Source of the DNA: JACVRX01 sp035697245
GTDB taxonomy: Bacteria; Actinomycetota; Actinomycetes; Jiangellales; Jiangellaceae
Reading direction: 5' to 3'
Assembly: GCA_035697245.1 (NCBI GenBank)
Contig: DASSDH010000214.1
Span: 1 to 62,975 of the forward strand
DNA length: 62,975 nucleotides
A program made the translations under genes and the position numbers. This document shows, one piece after another, positions 25,623 to 33,571 of this stretch. Under the pieces are notes generated by a model that was given only the letters and a program-made list of their open reading frames with translations, was not told the origin of the DNA and did no database searches. Position 1 is the first letter of the stretch. Each line of letters begins with the position of its first letter.

Positions 25623-26338
25623 CGACCGACGCGCTCGGGCACCGGGTTGCGGCGAGGAGGGGTTGGCGCTACGAACCGGTAGCCGACGTTCCGCACAGTC
25701 CCGATCAGTGCCTCGTGATCGGCTCCGAGCTTGGCCCGCAGCCTGCGCACGTGCACGTCGACCGTGCGGGTGCCGCCGAAGTAGTCGTAGCCCCAGACCT
25801 CTTGCAGCAACTGTGCCCGAGTGAACACCCGGCCGGGGTGCTGCGCGATGAACTTCAGCAGCTCGAACTCCTTGTACGTGAGGTCGAGCGCGCGGCCGGA
25901 GATGCGGGCGGTGTATGTTGCCTCGTCGACGACGAGGTCACCCGAGCGGATCTCGTCAGGCACGTCGTCGCCAGACTGGGCTGCCGCGAGCCGGCCCTGG
26001 GCGAGCCGCAGCCGAGCCTCGACCTCGGCCGGTCCGGCCGTGTCGAGCAGCACGTCATCGACGCCCCAGTCGGCGGTGACCGCGGCAAGGCCGCCTTCGG
26101 TGACCACGGCCATGAGCGGCACGTCGACGCCGGTCGTGCGAATGAGCCGGGTCAGCCCGCGGGCGTGGCCCAGGTCCCGGCGGGCGTCGACGAGCACGGC
26201 GTCGCACACCGGAGCGTCGAGCAGCGCCGCCGCCTCGGCCGGCGCGACCCGGACGTCGTGCAGCAGCAGACCGAGTGCGGGCAGGATCTCCGCCGACGGG
26301 CGCAGGGCGTTGGTCAGCAGGAGGATCGTGGATCCCAT
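25619..26338 (-). CDS. glnR: OmpR-type orphan response regulator, GlnR-like
   Basis: A 239-residue regulator with an atypical receiver domain (1-115) and a winged-helix DNA-binding domain (~135-230) including LTYKEFELLKFIAQHPGRVF, QLLQEVWGYDYFGGTRTVD and VHVRRLRAKLG. Canonical phospho-site acid clusters are incomplete, as in GlnR, which controls nitrogen metabolism without a partner kinase. No kinase gene adjoins it. The ATG at 26338 has GGAGGAGG upstream. Assignment to GlnR rests on the divergent receiver, the domain order and the mshD neighbourhood. Confidence 0.82.
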   Translation of the reverse strand: MGSTILLLTNALRPSAEILPALGLLLHDVRVAPAEAAALLDAPVCDAVLVDARRDLGHARGLTRLIRTTGVDVPLMAVVTEGGLAAVTADWGVDDVLLDTAGPAEVEARLRLAQGRLAAAQSGDDVPDEIRSGDLVVDEATYTARISGRALDLTYKEFELLKFIAQHPGRVFTRAQLLQEVWGYDYFGGTRTVDVHVRRLRAKLGADHEALIGTVRNVGYRFVAPTPPRRNPVPERVGR

Positions 26339-26418
26339 GCGGCCTCCTCCGGCCGGATATGCAACGCGGACCCGGAGGGCGGCACTGCCCGGGCCCACGA
26401 GTTGACAGGATAGGGCAT

Positions 26419-27210
26419 GTGAGGGCCACCCAGGTCCGCTTGCCCGCAGAGCGGAACGGTCATGGCTTCCGGAGGCGCCTGCAAGCCGATGATGGCGTGG
26501 TCGTGGAGGCCGAACATCTGCCGCCGGTCGACGGCTCGCGCGATGTCGCCGTGGTGGTCGTGCACGGCTTCACGCTGCACTCGCGGCATCCGCGGCTCAG
26601 GCGAATCGCCGCGTGGATGCGCCCGGCGGCCGGACTCGTCCTGCTCGATCTGCGCGGCCACGGCGGCTCTCGCGGCGTCAGCACCCTCGGCTGGCAGGAA
26701 GTTCGCGACGTGGAGGCGGCCGTCGGCTGGGCGCGGTCGCTCGGGTATCCGCATGTGGCGACCCTCGGTTTCTCCCTTGGCTCCGCCGTGGTGTTGCGGC
26801 ATGCTGCGCTGTACGGGGGAGTGGACGCGGTCGCGGCTGTCAGTGGGCCGGGGCAGTGGTACTACCGCGGCACGCCGCGGATGCGCACGCTGCACCGGCT
26901 CGTCCTGAACCCGTCCGGCCGGGCTGCCATCCGGCTCACCCGCGGCACCCGGATCATGCCGGGCGACTGGGCCGAGCCGTATCCGATCGATCCCGTCGCA
27001 GCCGCGGCGGGGATCGACGTACCGCTGCTTGTGGTGCACGGCGATCTTGACGACCTGTTCCCTGCCGAGCACGCGCGCCGGGTTTCGGCCGCCGCGGGCG
27101 CTACTTCGACCCTGTGGGTGCTGCCCGACTTCGGTCACGCGGAAGGTGCGGTCGACGCGCACCTCGCTCGGCGCATCGCCGGCTGGCTGGTGACGCAGTG
27201 CCACGGGTGA
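26419..27210 (+). CDS. Alpha/beta hydrolase
   Basis: A 263-residue hydrolase. The oxyanion region is VVVVHGFTLHSRHPR; the nucleophile elbow is GFSLGSAVVL (Ser in GxSxG near residue 115); the acid is in LLVVHGDLDDLFPAEHA; and the catalytic His is in DFGHAEGAVDAH. LVLLDLRGHGGSRG is typical of lipase/esterase or peptidase relatives. The substrate is unknown. The GTG at 26419 starts the family-like region; the frame upstream is a shadow of the glnR 5' region. It overlaps the MoaD/ThiS gene by 13 bp. Confidence 0.85.
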   Translation: MRATQVRLPAERNGHGFRRRLQADDGVVVEAEHLPPVDGSRDVAVVVVHGFTLHSRHPRLRRIAAWMRPAAGLVLLDLRGHGGSRGVSTLGWQEVRDVEAAVGWARSLGYPHVATLGFSLGSAVVLRHAALYGGVDAVAAVSGPGQWYYRGTPRMRTLHRLVLNPSGRAAIRLTRGTRIMPGDWAEPYPIDPVAAAAGIDVPLLVVHGDLDDLFPAEHARRVSAAAGATSTLWVLPDFGHAEGAVDAHLARRIAGWLVTQCHG

Positions 27211-27458
27211 CATTGCGGTACTGGGCATCATTGCGAGCCGCGGCCGGCAGGACGGAGGAGGTCGTCGACGCGGCAACGCTCGCCGAGGCCTTGGCGTCGG
27301 CCCGTCTCTCACACGCGGGCCAACCTCGGTTCGCTCAGGTGCTCGACGTGTGCTCCGTCGTCGTCGACGGAAGCCCCACAGGACGCCGGGAACACGTCGC
27401 GATCCCGTTGCGGGACGGGTCCGTTGTCGAGTTGTTGCCACCGTTCGCGGGGGGTTAG
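27198..27458 (+). CDS. MoaD/ThiS family sulfur-carrier protein
   Basis: An 86-residue beta-grasp protein ending in PPFAGG, with the terminal Gly-Gly that is thiocarboxylated in this family. The start VPRVTLRYWASLRAAAGR and the late DGSVVELLPPFAGG match MoaD/ThiS. It could feed molybdopterin, thiamine or another sulfur transfer. The nearby sulfurtransferase genes (cysA and sseC at 30.6-31.8 kb) are suggestive only. It overlaps the hydrolase gene and is followed after 2 bp by a membrane-protein gene. Confidence 0.85.
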   Translation: MPRVTLRYWASLRAAAGRTEEVVDAATLAEALASARLSHAGQPRFAQVLDVCSVVVDGSPTGRREHVAIPLRDGSVVELLPPFAGG

Positions 27459-27460
27459 TA

Positions 27461-28228
27461 ATGCCGCTCTGGGAAGATCCGGTAATGACCTCGCTGCTGT
27501 GCACGGCGCTCGTGGGGGTGCTCGCCGTCGCGGCAGCTGTCGGACGGCCGTTGCTCGGAGCGGGTGTTGCGGTCGTGCAGGTCGTCTTCACCCTCGGCGG
27601 TGTCCGGCCGGCCGCGGTGCCGGCCGCCCGGCCGGGTGCGTGGCTCGCGCTCGTCGTGTCGATCGGAGCCTCGGTATGGGTGATCGTCGGCGACCCGAGC
27701 GAACTGTGGCCGGTTGCCGCGTTGCTCGGCCCGGCCGTCGTCGCCGCTGTCGTGATCCAGCTGGCGCGACGCGGGGGCCGGCAGGCGCTGACAGCGTCCT
27801 TGACGATGACCGTGGCGGCCTGCGCGCTTGCCCTGCTGCCGGTGGCGTGGGTGGCACTGGTTGGCGCCAACGGTGGTGTGCACGCGGTCTGGCTTGGCCT
27901 GCTGGGAGTGGGTGTCGTCGGGCTGGCCGAAGTGCTGCCGATTCCGGTGGCGGTCCGACGGTCGCTGGCCGTGCTGCTCGCAGGCGCCCTTGGCGCCGGT
28001 CTCATCTTCGCCGCCGAGGGGGTCGCCGATGCCGTGCCTACCGTCGGCGGAGTGGTCCTGGCAACCGTTGCGGCGCTGACTGCGGTGACCGCGGTGGCCG
28101 CTGTCGACCGGGTGGCTGAGGAAGTGGATCGCACCACGGCCGGCGTGTTGACCCCGTTACGGGTGACCGCGCCGATCGTCGTCGCGGCACCCGTCGCGTA
28201 TGTGCTAGGACGGGTTTTAGTCGGATGA
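27461..28228 (+). CDS. Polytopic membrane protein of unknown function
   Basis: A 255-residue protein with about eight to nine hydrophobic helices rich in Ala, Val, Leu and Gly, for example LLCTALVGVLAVAAAVG, LGLLGVGVVGLAEVLPIPV and VVAAPVAYVLGRVLVG. Short loops hold few charges. I do not recognise a family. The ATG is 2 bp after the MoaD/ThiS stop, and its own stop overlaps the sigma-factor ATG (ATGA), so it is probably translated in a chain with both. Confidence 0.75.
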   Translation: MPLWEDPVMTSLLCTALVGVLAVAAAVGRPLLGAGVAVVQVVFTLGGVRPAAVPAARPGAWLALVVSIGASVWVIVGDPSELWPVAALLGPAVVAAVVIQLARRGGRQALTASLTMTVAACALALLPVAWVALVGANGGVHAVWLGLLGVGVVGLAEVLPIPVAVRRSLAVLLAGALGAGLIFAAEGVADAVPTVGGVVLATVAALTAVTAVAAVDRVAEEVDRTTAGVLTPLRVTAPIVVAAPVAYVLGRVLVG

Positions 28229-28809
28229 ACCATCGGCCGGCTGAACCAGGCCCCTTCGGGAGGCGTTTACGGAGTGTGAGGGCACCGGTGGCTGACGAGG
28301 ATCTGGTCCGGGCGCTCTACGACGAGCACGCCGCTCCGCTGATGGGCTACGTCCTGCGGCTGGTGGGTGGAGACCGCCACCGGGCCGAAGACGTCGTGCA
28401 GGAGACGCTGCTGCGAGCGTGGCGGCATCCGGACTCCCTGGCTCCGCACAAGGGTTCGGCGCGGCCGTGGCTGTGGACGGTGGCTCGACACCTGGTCGTC
28501 GACAGCGAACGAGCCCGTCGCGCCAGACCGGCCGAGGTTGCCGAGACTGCGCTCGGGGCCATCCCGGTCGACGACGGCGTTGACCGGGCTCTGGTGGCTC
28601 AATTGGTGGCCGAGGCGATCGAGACGTTGAGCCCGGAGCACCGTGCTGCTGTCGTCGAGACATATTTTCGCGGACATTCCGTTGCGGAGGCCGCAGGTGC
28701 CCTGGGAGTGCCGGCCGGAACCGTCAAGTCACGCACGTACTACGCGCTACGCGCACTCCGGCTGGCCCTGGAGGAACGCGGAATTTCTGGACTAGAGGAG
28801 GCGACATGA
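28225..28809 (+). CDS. ECF RNA polymerase sigma factor (SigL-like)
   Basis: A 194-residue ECF sigma factor. Region 2 is ALYDEHAAPLMGYVLRLVGG, then AEDVVQETLLRAWRHPDSL and SARPWLWTVARHLVVDSER. Region 4 is LSPEHRAAVVETYFRGHSVAEAAGALGVPAGTVKSR in part (LSPEHRAAVVETYF and GVPAGTVKSRTYYALRALR). The zinc-finger anti-sigma gene overlaps its stop by 4 bp, as for mycobacterial SigL/RslA, which respond to redox and envelope stress. The ATG overlaps the upstream stop. A GTG at 28276 is a possible internal start. Confidence 0.9.
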   Translation: MNHRPAEPGPFGRRLRSVRAPVADEDLVRALYDEHAAPLMGYVLRLVGGDRHRAEDVVQETLLRAWRHPDSLAPHKGSARPWLWTVARHLVVDSERARRARPAEVAETALGAIPVDDGVDRALVAQLVAEAIETLSPEHRAAVVETYFRGHSVAEAAGALGVPAGTVKSRTYYALRALRLALEERGISGLEEAT

Positions 28810-29495
28810 CCTCCTGCGACGAGATCCGGATCTCACTGGGCGCGCTGGCCGTGTCGGCGCTGGACGCCGAAGAGGAGCTCGCGGTACGCGAGCACGTCGC
28901 CGGATGCCCGCGTTGCGCCGCAGAGTTGGCGGAGCTGACGGAGACCGTTGGCGTGCTGGCGGCGGCCAAGCCGGTTCTCCTTCCGGCCAAGGTCCCGCCG
29001 GATCCCCGCGTGCTAGACGGGTTGCTGGGGGCGGTCGCTGGCGAACGCCGACGGGCCCGCCGCCACCGGTACGCGTTGGGCTTGGCGGCTGCAGCTGCCA
29101 GCGCCGTGGTGGCCGGAGCCGGAGTTCTCCTGATCGGCGGCGACGATGCGCCGCCCCCACCGGCAGCTACGGCGACCACGACCGTACCTGCGGCCCAGCT
29201 GCACGGCTCGGACGGCGCCGTGGTCCTCGACGTCGACTTGTTCGCCAGGGCCTGGGGTACCGCGGTGCACGGAGACGTGGCCGGAGTGCCGCTCGGCGCG
29301 ACCTGCAGCCTGGTCGCTGTCGGCCTTGACGGCAGCCGCGAGGTCGCGGCGACCTGGACGGTTCCCCAGAGCGGCTACGACCCGGACACTGGGACGCTCG
29401 GCTTCGACGGCGCGGTGGGCCTGCGTCCACACGAGGTCAGCCACTACGAGGTGGTGACGACAACCGGCGATGTGCTCGTCGTCGCCTCCGCCTGA
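28806..29495 (+). CDS. Zinc-finger anti-sigma factor (RslA/RskA-like)
   Basis: A 229-residue protein. The N-terminal anti-sigma domain has the HxxxCxxC zinc motif in REHVAGCPRCAAEL (near residue 28). A single membrane segment, LGLAAAAASAVVAGAGVLLIGG, lies at ~80-105. The extracytoplasmic C-terminal half resembles the RskA-type domain (GLDGSREVAATWTVPQSG). It should hold the adjacent sigma factor at the membrane until a signal releases it. GAGG precedes the ATG, and the gene overlaps the sigma gene by 4 bp. Confidence 0.88.
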   Translation: MTSCDEIRISLGALAVSALDAEEELAVREHVAGCPRCAAELAELTETVGVLAAAKPVLLPAKVPPDPRVLDGLLGAVAGERRRARRHRYALGLAAAAASAVVAGAGVLLIGGDDAPPPPAATATTTVPAAQLHGSDGAVVLDVDLFARAWGTAVHGDVAGVPLGATCSLVAVGLDGSREVAATWTVPQSGYDPDTGTLGFDGAVGLRPHEVSHYEVVTTTGDVLVVASA

Positions 29496-29557
29496 GCCTG
29501 TTCGCCGCGCGTCATGGCAACGGGAACACCGCGGCGGGCGGGCAATGTTGGGACGGC

Positions 29558-29983
29558 GTGACCGCCGGACTCGTCGTGCTCGTCGTCGTGCTGCTGGCGG
29601 CGACGGTCTTCGGACTCTGGCGGGCCAGGACCGCCGGGCGGCTGTCGGCGCCGAAGCGGCGAAACCTCGGACTCGCGCTGACCCGTGCCGACCTCGGCCA
29701 GGATCCGGGGCAGCGGGCGACCTTGGTGCAGTTCTCCAGCGCGTTCTGCGCTCCGTGCCGAGCGACCCGTCAGGTGCTGACCCATGTCGCGGCGACGGTG
29801 GACGGTGTGCGTCACGTCGAAGTCGACGCTGAATCGCACCTGGATCTGGTTCGCCGCATGGGCGTGACGCGAACGCCGACGACGTTCGTCTTGGACCATC
29901 GCGGGCAGGTCGTGCAGCGATCAACTGGCGTGCCCAGGCTCGCGCAGGTCGTCGGTCTCGTCGACAGCATGGGCTCAAAATGA
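29558..29983 (+). CDS. Membrane-anchored thioredoxin-family protein (ThiX-like)
   Basis: A 141-residue protein with an N-terminal helix (GLVVLVVVLLAATVFGLW) and a thioredoxin domain whose active site is CAPC in FSSAFCAPCRATRQVL, followed by the cis-Pro segment VTRTPTTFVLDHRG. The anchor suggests the thioredoxin domain works at the membrane. It precedes the cysteine-leader/DUF4395/cysA/sseC cluster, as the corresponding gene does in mycobacteria, so it may support sulfur transfer or reduction. Confidence 0.85.
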   Translation: MTAGLVVLVVVLLAATVFGLWRARTAGRLSAPKRRNLGLALTRADLGQDPGQRATLVQFSSAFCAPCRATRQVLTHVAATVDGVRHVEVDAESHLDLVRRMGVTRTPTTFVLDHRGQVVQRSTGVPRLAQVVGLVDSMGSK

Positions 29984-30035
29984 GACGGCCGTCTCAGCAT
30001 TTGATTACCACGATGACATTGAACCGTCCCGGCCT

Positions 30036-30041
30036 TACCCT
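30036..30041 (+). promoter_or_regulatory. -10 element for a leaderless leader ORF
   Basis: TACCCT fits TANNNT and ends seven bases before the ATG at 30049, so transcription may begin at that ATG. A weak ATGACA -35 lies 17 bp upstream (30013-30018). Confidence 0.5.
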
Positions 30042-30048
30042 CGGCAGC

Positions 30049-30126
30049 ATGTTCCGGACGGAGCTGACGAAGCGGCGCGCGATCGACCTCGGTCGCGTGG
30101 CCACCATGCTCTGTCGCCTGCCCTGA
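30049..30126 (+). CDS. Leader peptide with a late Cys codon, upstream of the cysA cluster
   Basis: A 25-residue ORF (start MFRTELTKRRAIDLGRVATM, end LCRLP). Basic residues, an IDLxRVA-type centre and a Cys near the end are the pattern of actinobacterial short leader peptides that precede sulfur genes. In mycobacteria such leaderless Cys-containing ORFs act as cysteine-responsive attenuators of a cysA2-type operon. Here there is one Cys codon (TGT, 30112-30114). The next ~95 bp contain CTGACG and CGTCAG, which could pair around the DUF4395 ribosome site. A longer start at 30013 is possible. Confidence 0.65.
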   Translation: MFRTELTKRRAIDLGRVATMLCRLP

Positions 30127-30222
30127 CCGGGTGGCCTGGATCTCAGCGTCGCGATTGCCGACCGGATTCCGGGCTGTCCACAGCTGACGGACCTGCCCAG
30201 CCTCACGTCAGGGAGATACCCA
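30127..30222 (+). promoter_or_regulatory. Candidate attenuator between leader ORF and DUF4395 gene
   Basis: This 96-bp untranslated stretch separates the leader stop from the next ATG. CTGACG near 30183 can pair with CGTCAG near 30205, placing the GGGAG ribosome site (about 30210) right beside the stem. Stalling at the Cys codon could change this fold. The mechanism is inferred from the mycobacterial parallel. Confidence 0.4.
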
Positions 30223-30648
30223 ATGGTCGACCCTCGCGGCCAGCGCGTCGCTGCTGCCCTCACTGCTGGGGTTCTCGCGATCGTCCTGCTGACCGGCAGC
30301 GCCTGGTTGCTCGCCGCCCAGGCCGGGGTGTTCGCTGCCAGCGCCTTGGCCGGAGTCGCCGCATCGCCGTATGCCCGCCTGTTCGCTCGGTTCCTACGGC
30401 CCCGGCTGGGTCCACCTGCCGAATTCGAGGACGCCCGGCCGCCGCGCTTCGCTCAATTCGTGGGGCTGCTTTTTGCCACCGCCGGACTCGTCGGTTTCCT
30501 CGGCGGCTGGTCACTTTTCGCGTACGGCGCGGTCGGCACAGCTTTGGCCGCCGCCTTCCTCAACGCTGCCTTTGGCCTGTGCCTCGGCTGCGAGATCTAC
30601 CTGGTATTCCGCCGCGCCATTCCCAGACTGACGGAGGTCACCCGATGA
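30223..30648 (+). CDS. DUF4395 membrane protein
   Basis: A 141-residue protein with four hydrophobic segments (roughly 10-50 and 75-115) and the family region GLCLGCEIYLVFRR, in which two Cys (GLCLGCE) are conspicuous. DUF4395 proteins are commonly encoded with thiosulfate sulfurtransferases and thioredoxin-like proteins; a sulfur-handling role is therefore inferred. The ATG has GGGAG upstream. Its stop overlaps the cysA ATG by 4 bp. Confidence 0.85.
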   Translation: MVDPRGQRVAAALTAGVLAIVLLTGSAWLLAAQAGVFAASALAGVAASPYARLFARFLRPRLGPPAEFEDARPPRFAQFVGLLFATAGLVGFLGGWSLFAYGAVGTALAAAFLNAAFGLCLGCEIYLVFRRAIPRLTEVTR

Positions 30649-31493
30649 GCCGCGAAAACGTGCTCGTCTCGGCCAATTGGGTCGAGCAGCATCTCGACGA
30701 TCCGCAGGTCGTCCTGGTCGAGGTCGACGAGGACACGACCGCGTACGACAAGAATCACATCAAAAACGCCGTGCGCCTGGACTGGAAATCGGACCTGCAG
30801 GATCCGGTCCGGCGTGACTTCGTCAACAAGGAGCAGTTCGAGGCACTGCTCTCGGCGAAGGGCATCGGCCACGACGATATCGTCGTGCTCTACGGCGGCA
30901 ACAACAACTGGTTCGCCGCCTACGCGTACTGGTATTTCAAGCTCTACGGCCACGACGACGTCCGCCTGCTCGACGGCGGCCGCAAGATCTGGGAGTTGGA
31001 AAGTCGGGAGCTGGTCGACGACCTCACGGAGCGAACGCCGACCGAGTACCGGGCCAGCGACCCAGACCTGGCGATCCGCGCGTTCCGCGACGAGGTCGTC
31101 GGGGCGATTGGTACGAAGAACCTGGTCGACGTCCGCTCACCCGACGAGTACGCCGGTCGCCTGCTCGCGCCTGCGCACTTGCCACAGGAGCAAGCTCAGC
31201 GCGGTGGTCACATTCCGACCGCGCAGAACATCCCGTGGAGCAAGGCGGCCAACGACGACGGAACGTTCCGCTCCGACGACGACCTGCGCACGCTCTACGG
31301 CCAGGCGGGTGTCGACCTCGACACCGACACCATCGCCTACTGCCGCATCGGCGAGCGTTCGGCACACACCTGGTTCGTGCTACATGAGCTGCTCGGCGTG
31401 TCCAACGTCAAGAATTACGACGGGTCCTGGACCGAGTACGGGTCGCTGGTCGGCGTGCCGATCGCGGTGGGCGACGAGCCAGGTGCGGCATGA
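30645..31493 (+). CDS. cysA: Thiosulfate sulfurtransferase (rhodanese), CysA2-like
   Basis: Moves sulfane sulfur from thiosulfate to a thiol or cyanide acceptor. 282 residues with two rhodanese domains. The active-site Cys is in IAYCRIGERSAHTWFVLHEL, a CRIGERS loop; the inactive N-terminal domain has VVLYGGNNNWFAAYAYWYF. NLVDVRSPDEYAGRLLAP is a classic rhodanese segment. Overlaps DUF4395 and sseC by 4 bp each. The name follows the actinobacterial cysA2 usage and does not mean the sulfate ABC ATPase. Confidence 0.93.
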   Translation: MSRENVLVSANWVEQHLDDPQVVLVEVDEDTTAYDKNHIKNAVRLDWKSDLQDPVRRDFVNKEQFEALLSAKGIGHDDIVVLYGGNNNWFAAYAYWYFKLYGHDDVRLLDGGRKIWELESRELVDDLTERTPTEYRASDPDLAIRAFRDEVVGAIGTKNLVDVRSPDEYAGRLLAPAHLPQEQAQRGGHIPTAQNIPWSKAANDDGTFRSDDDLRTLYGQAGVDLDTDTIAYCRIGERSAHTWFVLHELLGVSNVKNYDGSWTEYGSLVGVPIAVGDEPGAA

Positions 31494-31804
31494 CGGCGGG
31501 CTGCCAGGCGCCGGCCGGGGGGGTCTCGCTGGACGGGGTCGACCTGGCAAAGGAGTCGGTGATCCAGGGCGTCGTGACCCGAAGCGGTGACGTGCCGGTC
31601 GCCGGCGCCTACGTGCGGCTGCTCGACGCAATCGGGGAGTTCACCGCGGAGGTCCCGACCAACGACCAGGGCGAGTTCCGTTTCTTCGCAGCGCCCGGCC
31701 AGTGGACGCTGCGGACGCTGGCACCTCGTGCCGCGCCCGTCGATCAGGCTGTGGTGGCAAAGCAAGGCGTAGTGGCGGCAGTCGCGGTCAGTATCGGGTC
31801 CTGA
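31490..31804 (+). CDS. sseC: DUF1416 protein, SseC-like
   Basis: A 104-residue beta-rich protein of the DUF1416 family, always next to CysA2-type sulfurtransferases in the relatives I know. Residues GVVTRSGDVPVAGAYVRLLD and GQWTLRTLAPRA show a small transthyretin/CNA-B-like fold. The motif MTAGCQAPAGG at the start carries a Cys that could accept sulfur; this is a guess. Four-base overlap with cysA. Last gene of the sulfur cluster. Confidence 0.88.
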   Translation: MTAGCQAPAGGVSLDGVDLAKESVIQGVVTRSGDVPVAGAYVRLLDAIGEFTAEVPTNDQGEFRFFAAPGQWTLRTLAPRAAPVDQAVVAKQGVVAAVAVSIGS

Positions 31805-31846
31805 CGTCGTACGCGGTCGCGCGACGAGCGACGTAGGGTGTCGCGC

Positions 31847-32503
31847 GTGTCGCATGCCGCGCCTCCTTACTCTGGCCGGCTCGCGGGCGTCGCCGTGGCG
31901 TCGGTGTTGGTCGGCTGCGCGGCAGTCGGCTTCCTGGTCGGCGCTCTGATGGGAGCCGCGTCCGGTGAGGATGGGAGCGGCGGCACGGACGGGCCGGAAG
32001 TGGCGGCGACGACCGCCGGTCCGTGGGACGGGCCAGTGACATCGGTGACCGTGACCGTCGTCGACGCGTCGTGCCAGTCCGACGCCAGCCGCGACGCGTC
32101 CGGCACGGAAATCACCTACGAGGCGGCTTTCGCGGTCGACGCGCAGCCCGATTCGGCCTGGCGGTGCCCGGGAGACGGGGCAGGCGAGACCCTCGTCCTC
32201 GATCTGGGCGGGTCCGTCCGGGTTGCCGAGCTCGGGCTCGTTCCCGGCTACGCCAAGACCGACCCGACCGACAACACCGACCGGTATGCCGAGAACCGCC
32301 GGCTCACCGCGGTCCGCTGGCGCTTCGACGACAACACCACCATCGAACAGCAGCTCGACCCCGACGCCGAGCTAAGGGACCTGCAGACGATGCGGATACC
32401 CGTCACGACGACCCAGCGGATCGCCATGGAGATCGTCAGCAGCTCCGATGCCCCCCGGGACACCGTTGCGGTGAGCGACCTACGGGTGTCGGCCGCCGCC
32501 TGA
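31847..32503 (+). CDS. Secreted protein with a discoidin/galactose-binding-like domain
   Basis: A 218-residue protein. One hydrophobic N-terminal segment (VAVASVLVGCAAVGFLVGALM) is a membrane anchor or a lipoprotein-like signal. The remainder resembles the F5/8-type glycan-binding fold: YEAAFAVDAQPDSAWRC, GETLVLDLGG, VAELGLVPGYAKTDPTDNTD and NRRLTAVRWRFDD. It probably binds a carbohydrate outside the cell; no enzyme domain is attached. The GTG at 31847 lies seven bases after TAGGGT (leaderless); GTG 31838 is the alternative. Confidence 0.7.
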   Translation: MSHAAPPYSGRLAGVAVASVLVGCAAVGFLVGALMGAASGEDGSGGTDGPEVAATTAGPWDGPVTSVTVTVVDASCQSDASRDASGTEITYEAAFAVDAQPDSAWRCPGDGAGETLVLDLGGSVRVAELGLVPGYAKTDPTDNTDRYAENRRLTAVRWRFDDNTTIEQQLDPDAELRDLQTMRIPVTTTQRIAMEIVSSSDAPRDTVAVSDLRVSAAA

Positions 32504-32518
32504 GCGGTCAGCGCCTGG

Positions 32519-32881
32519 TCAATAGACGATCGCTTGGGTGCCCTCGCCGAGCACCTCCTCGACGAACGTGGCCGCGCCAGCAATGCGGATCCCAGGCAGG
32601 ACATCGTCGGGCTCGATGTCGCGTCGGGCTGCGCATTGAGTGCACAACGTCACTTGACCGCCCGCCAACAGCGCGGCGAGCAGATCGGGCAGGGGAGCCG
32701 CATGCGGCAGTTCGAACTCGGCCGCCCGGTCAGGCAGGGCGAACCACGCCGACTCCCCGGTGAGCCACAGGGACACCTGGGCTCCGGACGAGAGCGCGGT
32801 GGCCGCAACCGTGAAGGCCTGCGAGCAGCGCTCGGGTGCGTCGACGCCGGCGGTCACCTTCACGACGAGCTTGTCAGCCAT
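32519..32881 (-). CDS. DsrE family sulfur-relay-like protein
   Basis: A 120-residue alpha/beta protein: LVVKVTAGVDAPERCSQAF at the start, GAQVSLWLTGESAWFALP in the middle, and LCTQCAARRDIEPDDVLPGI with a Cys pair. These match DsrE/DsrF-like folds, which carry persulfide on Cys. The nearby cysA-sseC genes favour a sulfur role, but many DsrE homologues have unknown function. The ATG at 32881 was chosen as the start of the family-like sequence. Confidence 0.78.
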   Translation of the reverse strand: MADKLVVKVTAGVDAPERCSQAFTVAATALSSGAQVSLWLTGESAWFALPDRAAEFELPHAAPLPDLLAALLAGGQVTLCTQCAARRDIEPDDVLPGIRIAGAATFVEEVLGEGTQAIVY

Positions 32882-32933
32882 GCTCAGCAGACTAAGGCCC
32901 GATTTCCCGAGCCCAGGCCCTAGACTCGAGACC

Positions 32934-33035
32934 GTGCTGGAGATCTTCTTCACCGGCGTGCTCGTCTTGACCACCCTGGCCGCGGGGTGGTTCGCCATCT
33001 ATGTCGTCTACCGGCTGTTCAGGGGTCAGGCCTGA
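32934..33035 (+). CDS. Small single-helix membrane protein
   Basis: Thirty-three residues, LEIFFTGVLVLTTLAAGWF followed by AIYVVYRLFRGQA, forming one hydrophobic helix with a basic tail. The GTG lies seven bases after TAGACT, so it is probably leaderless. It overlaps nothing and precedes the nitrobindin-like gene by 8 bp. Similar short ORFs occur at this place in relatives, but I cannot assign a function. Confidence 0.6.
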   Translation: MLEIFFTGVLVLTTLAAGWFAIYVVYRLFRGQA

Positions 33036-33043
33036 CCCATCCC

Positions 33044-33562
33044 GTGATCGAGATCCCGGCCGATCTGCATCCGGATTGCGTCCCGCTGGCCTGGCTACTC
33101 GGCCGCTGGGAAGGCGCGGGCGTCGGTGACTACCCGACGATCGAGGCGTTCCGGTTCGGCCAAGAAGTCGAGTTCACTTATGTCCCCGGCAAAGCGTTCT
33201 TGGCATATACCAGCCGCAGCTGGATCCTCGCGGACGACGGCACCCTGCTCCAGCCGGCTGCCTCGGAGACCGGTTACTGGCGCCCGCAGCCCGACGGCGA
33301 GGTCGAGGTTTTGCTGACCCATCCCACCGGGTTCGTCGAGATCTACCTGGGCCGGGTCGAACCAGCCAAGATCGAGCTCGCGACCCGCGGGGTTCTCAAG
33401 ACCGAGACGGCCAAGGACTACCGGGCCGGCCACCGGTTGTACGGGTTGGTGAACGGCCGGCTGATGTGGGTCTACGAGATGGCCGCCATGGGATACGAGT
33501 TGCAGCCGCACCTGTCCGCGGAGATGCAGCGCGTGGCCGGAGCCGATCAGGTGCACTCCTAG
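33044..33562 (+). CDS. Nitrobindin-like heme-binding beta-barrel protein (DUF1794)
   Basis: A 172-residue protein of the FABP-like/nitrobindin family. The hallmark LLGRWEGAGVGDYPTI (GxWxGxG) lies near residue 20, followed by strands FTYVPGKAFLAYTSRSWI and TGYWRPQPDGEVEVLLTHP. The C-terminal MGYELQPHLSAEMQRV supplies the His that coordinates heme in nitrobindins. A role in NO or peroxynitrite handling follows from family knowledge. Its stop codon forms part of the -10 of the fur gene. Confidence 0.88.
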   Translation: MIEIPADLHPDCVPLAWLLGRWEGAGVGDYPTIEAFRFGQEVEFTYVPGKAFLAYTSRSWILADDGTLLQPAASETGYWRPQPDGEVEVLLTHPTGFVEIYLGRVEPAKIELATRGVLKTETAKDYRAGHRLYGLVNGRLMWVYEMAAMGYELQPHLSAEMQRVAGADQVHS

Positions 33563-33571
33563 ACTCGGGTG

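Noticed and set aside
26314..28233. 639-residue open minus-strand frame, Thr/Ala/Pro-rich
   Set aside because: It runs antisense to the hydrolase, MoaD/ThiS and membrane-protein genes, which have recognisable features; composition is that of a shadow frame.
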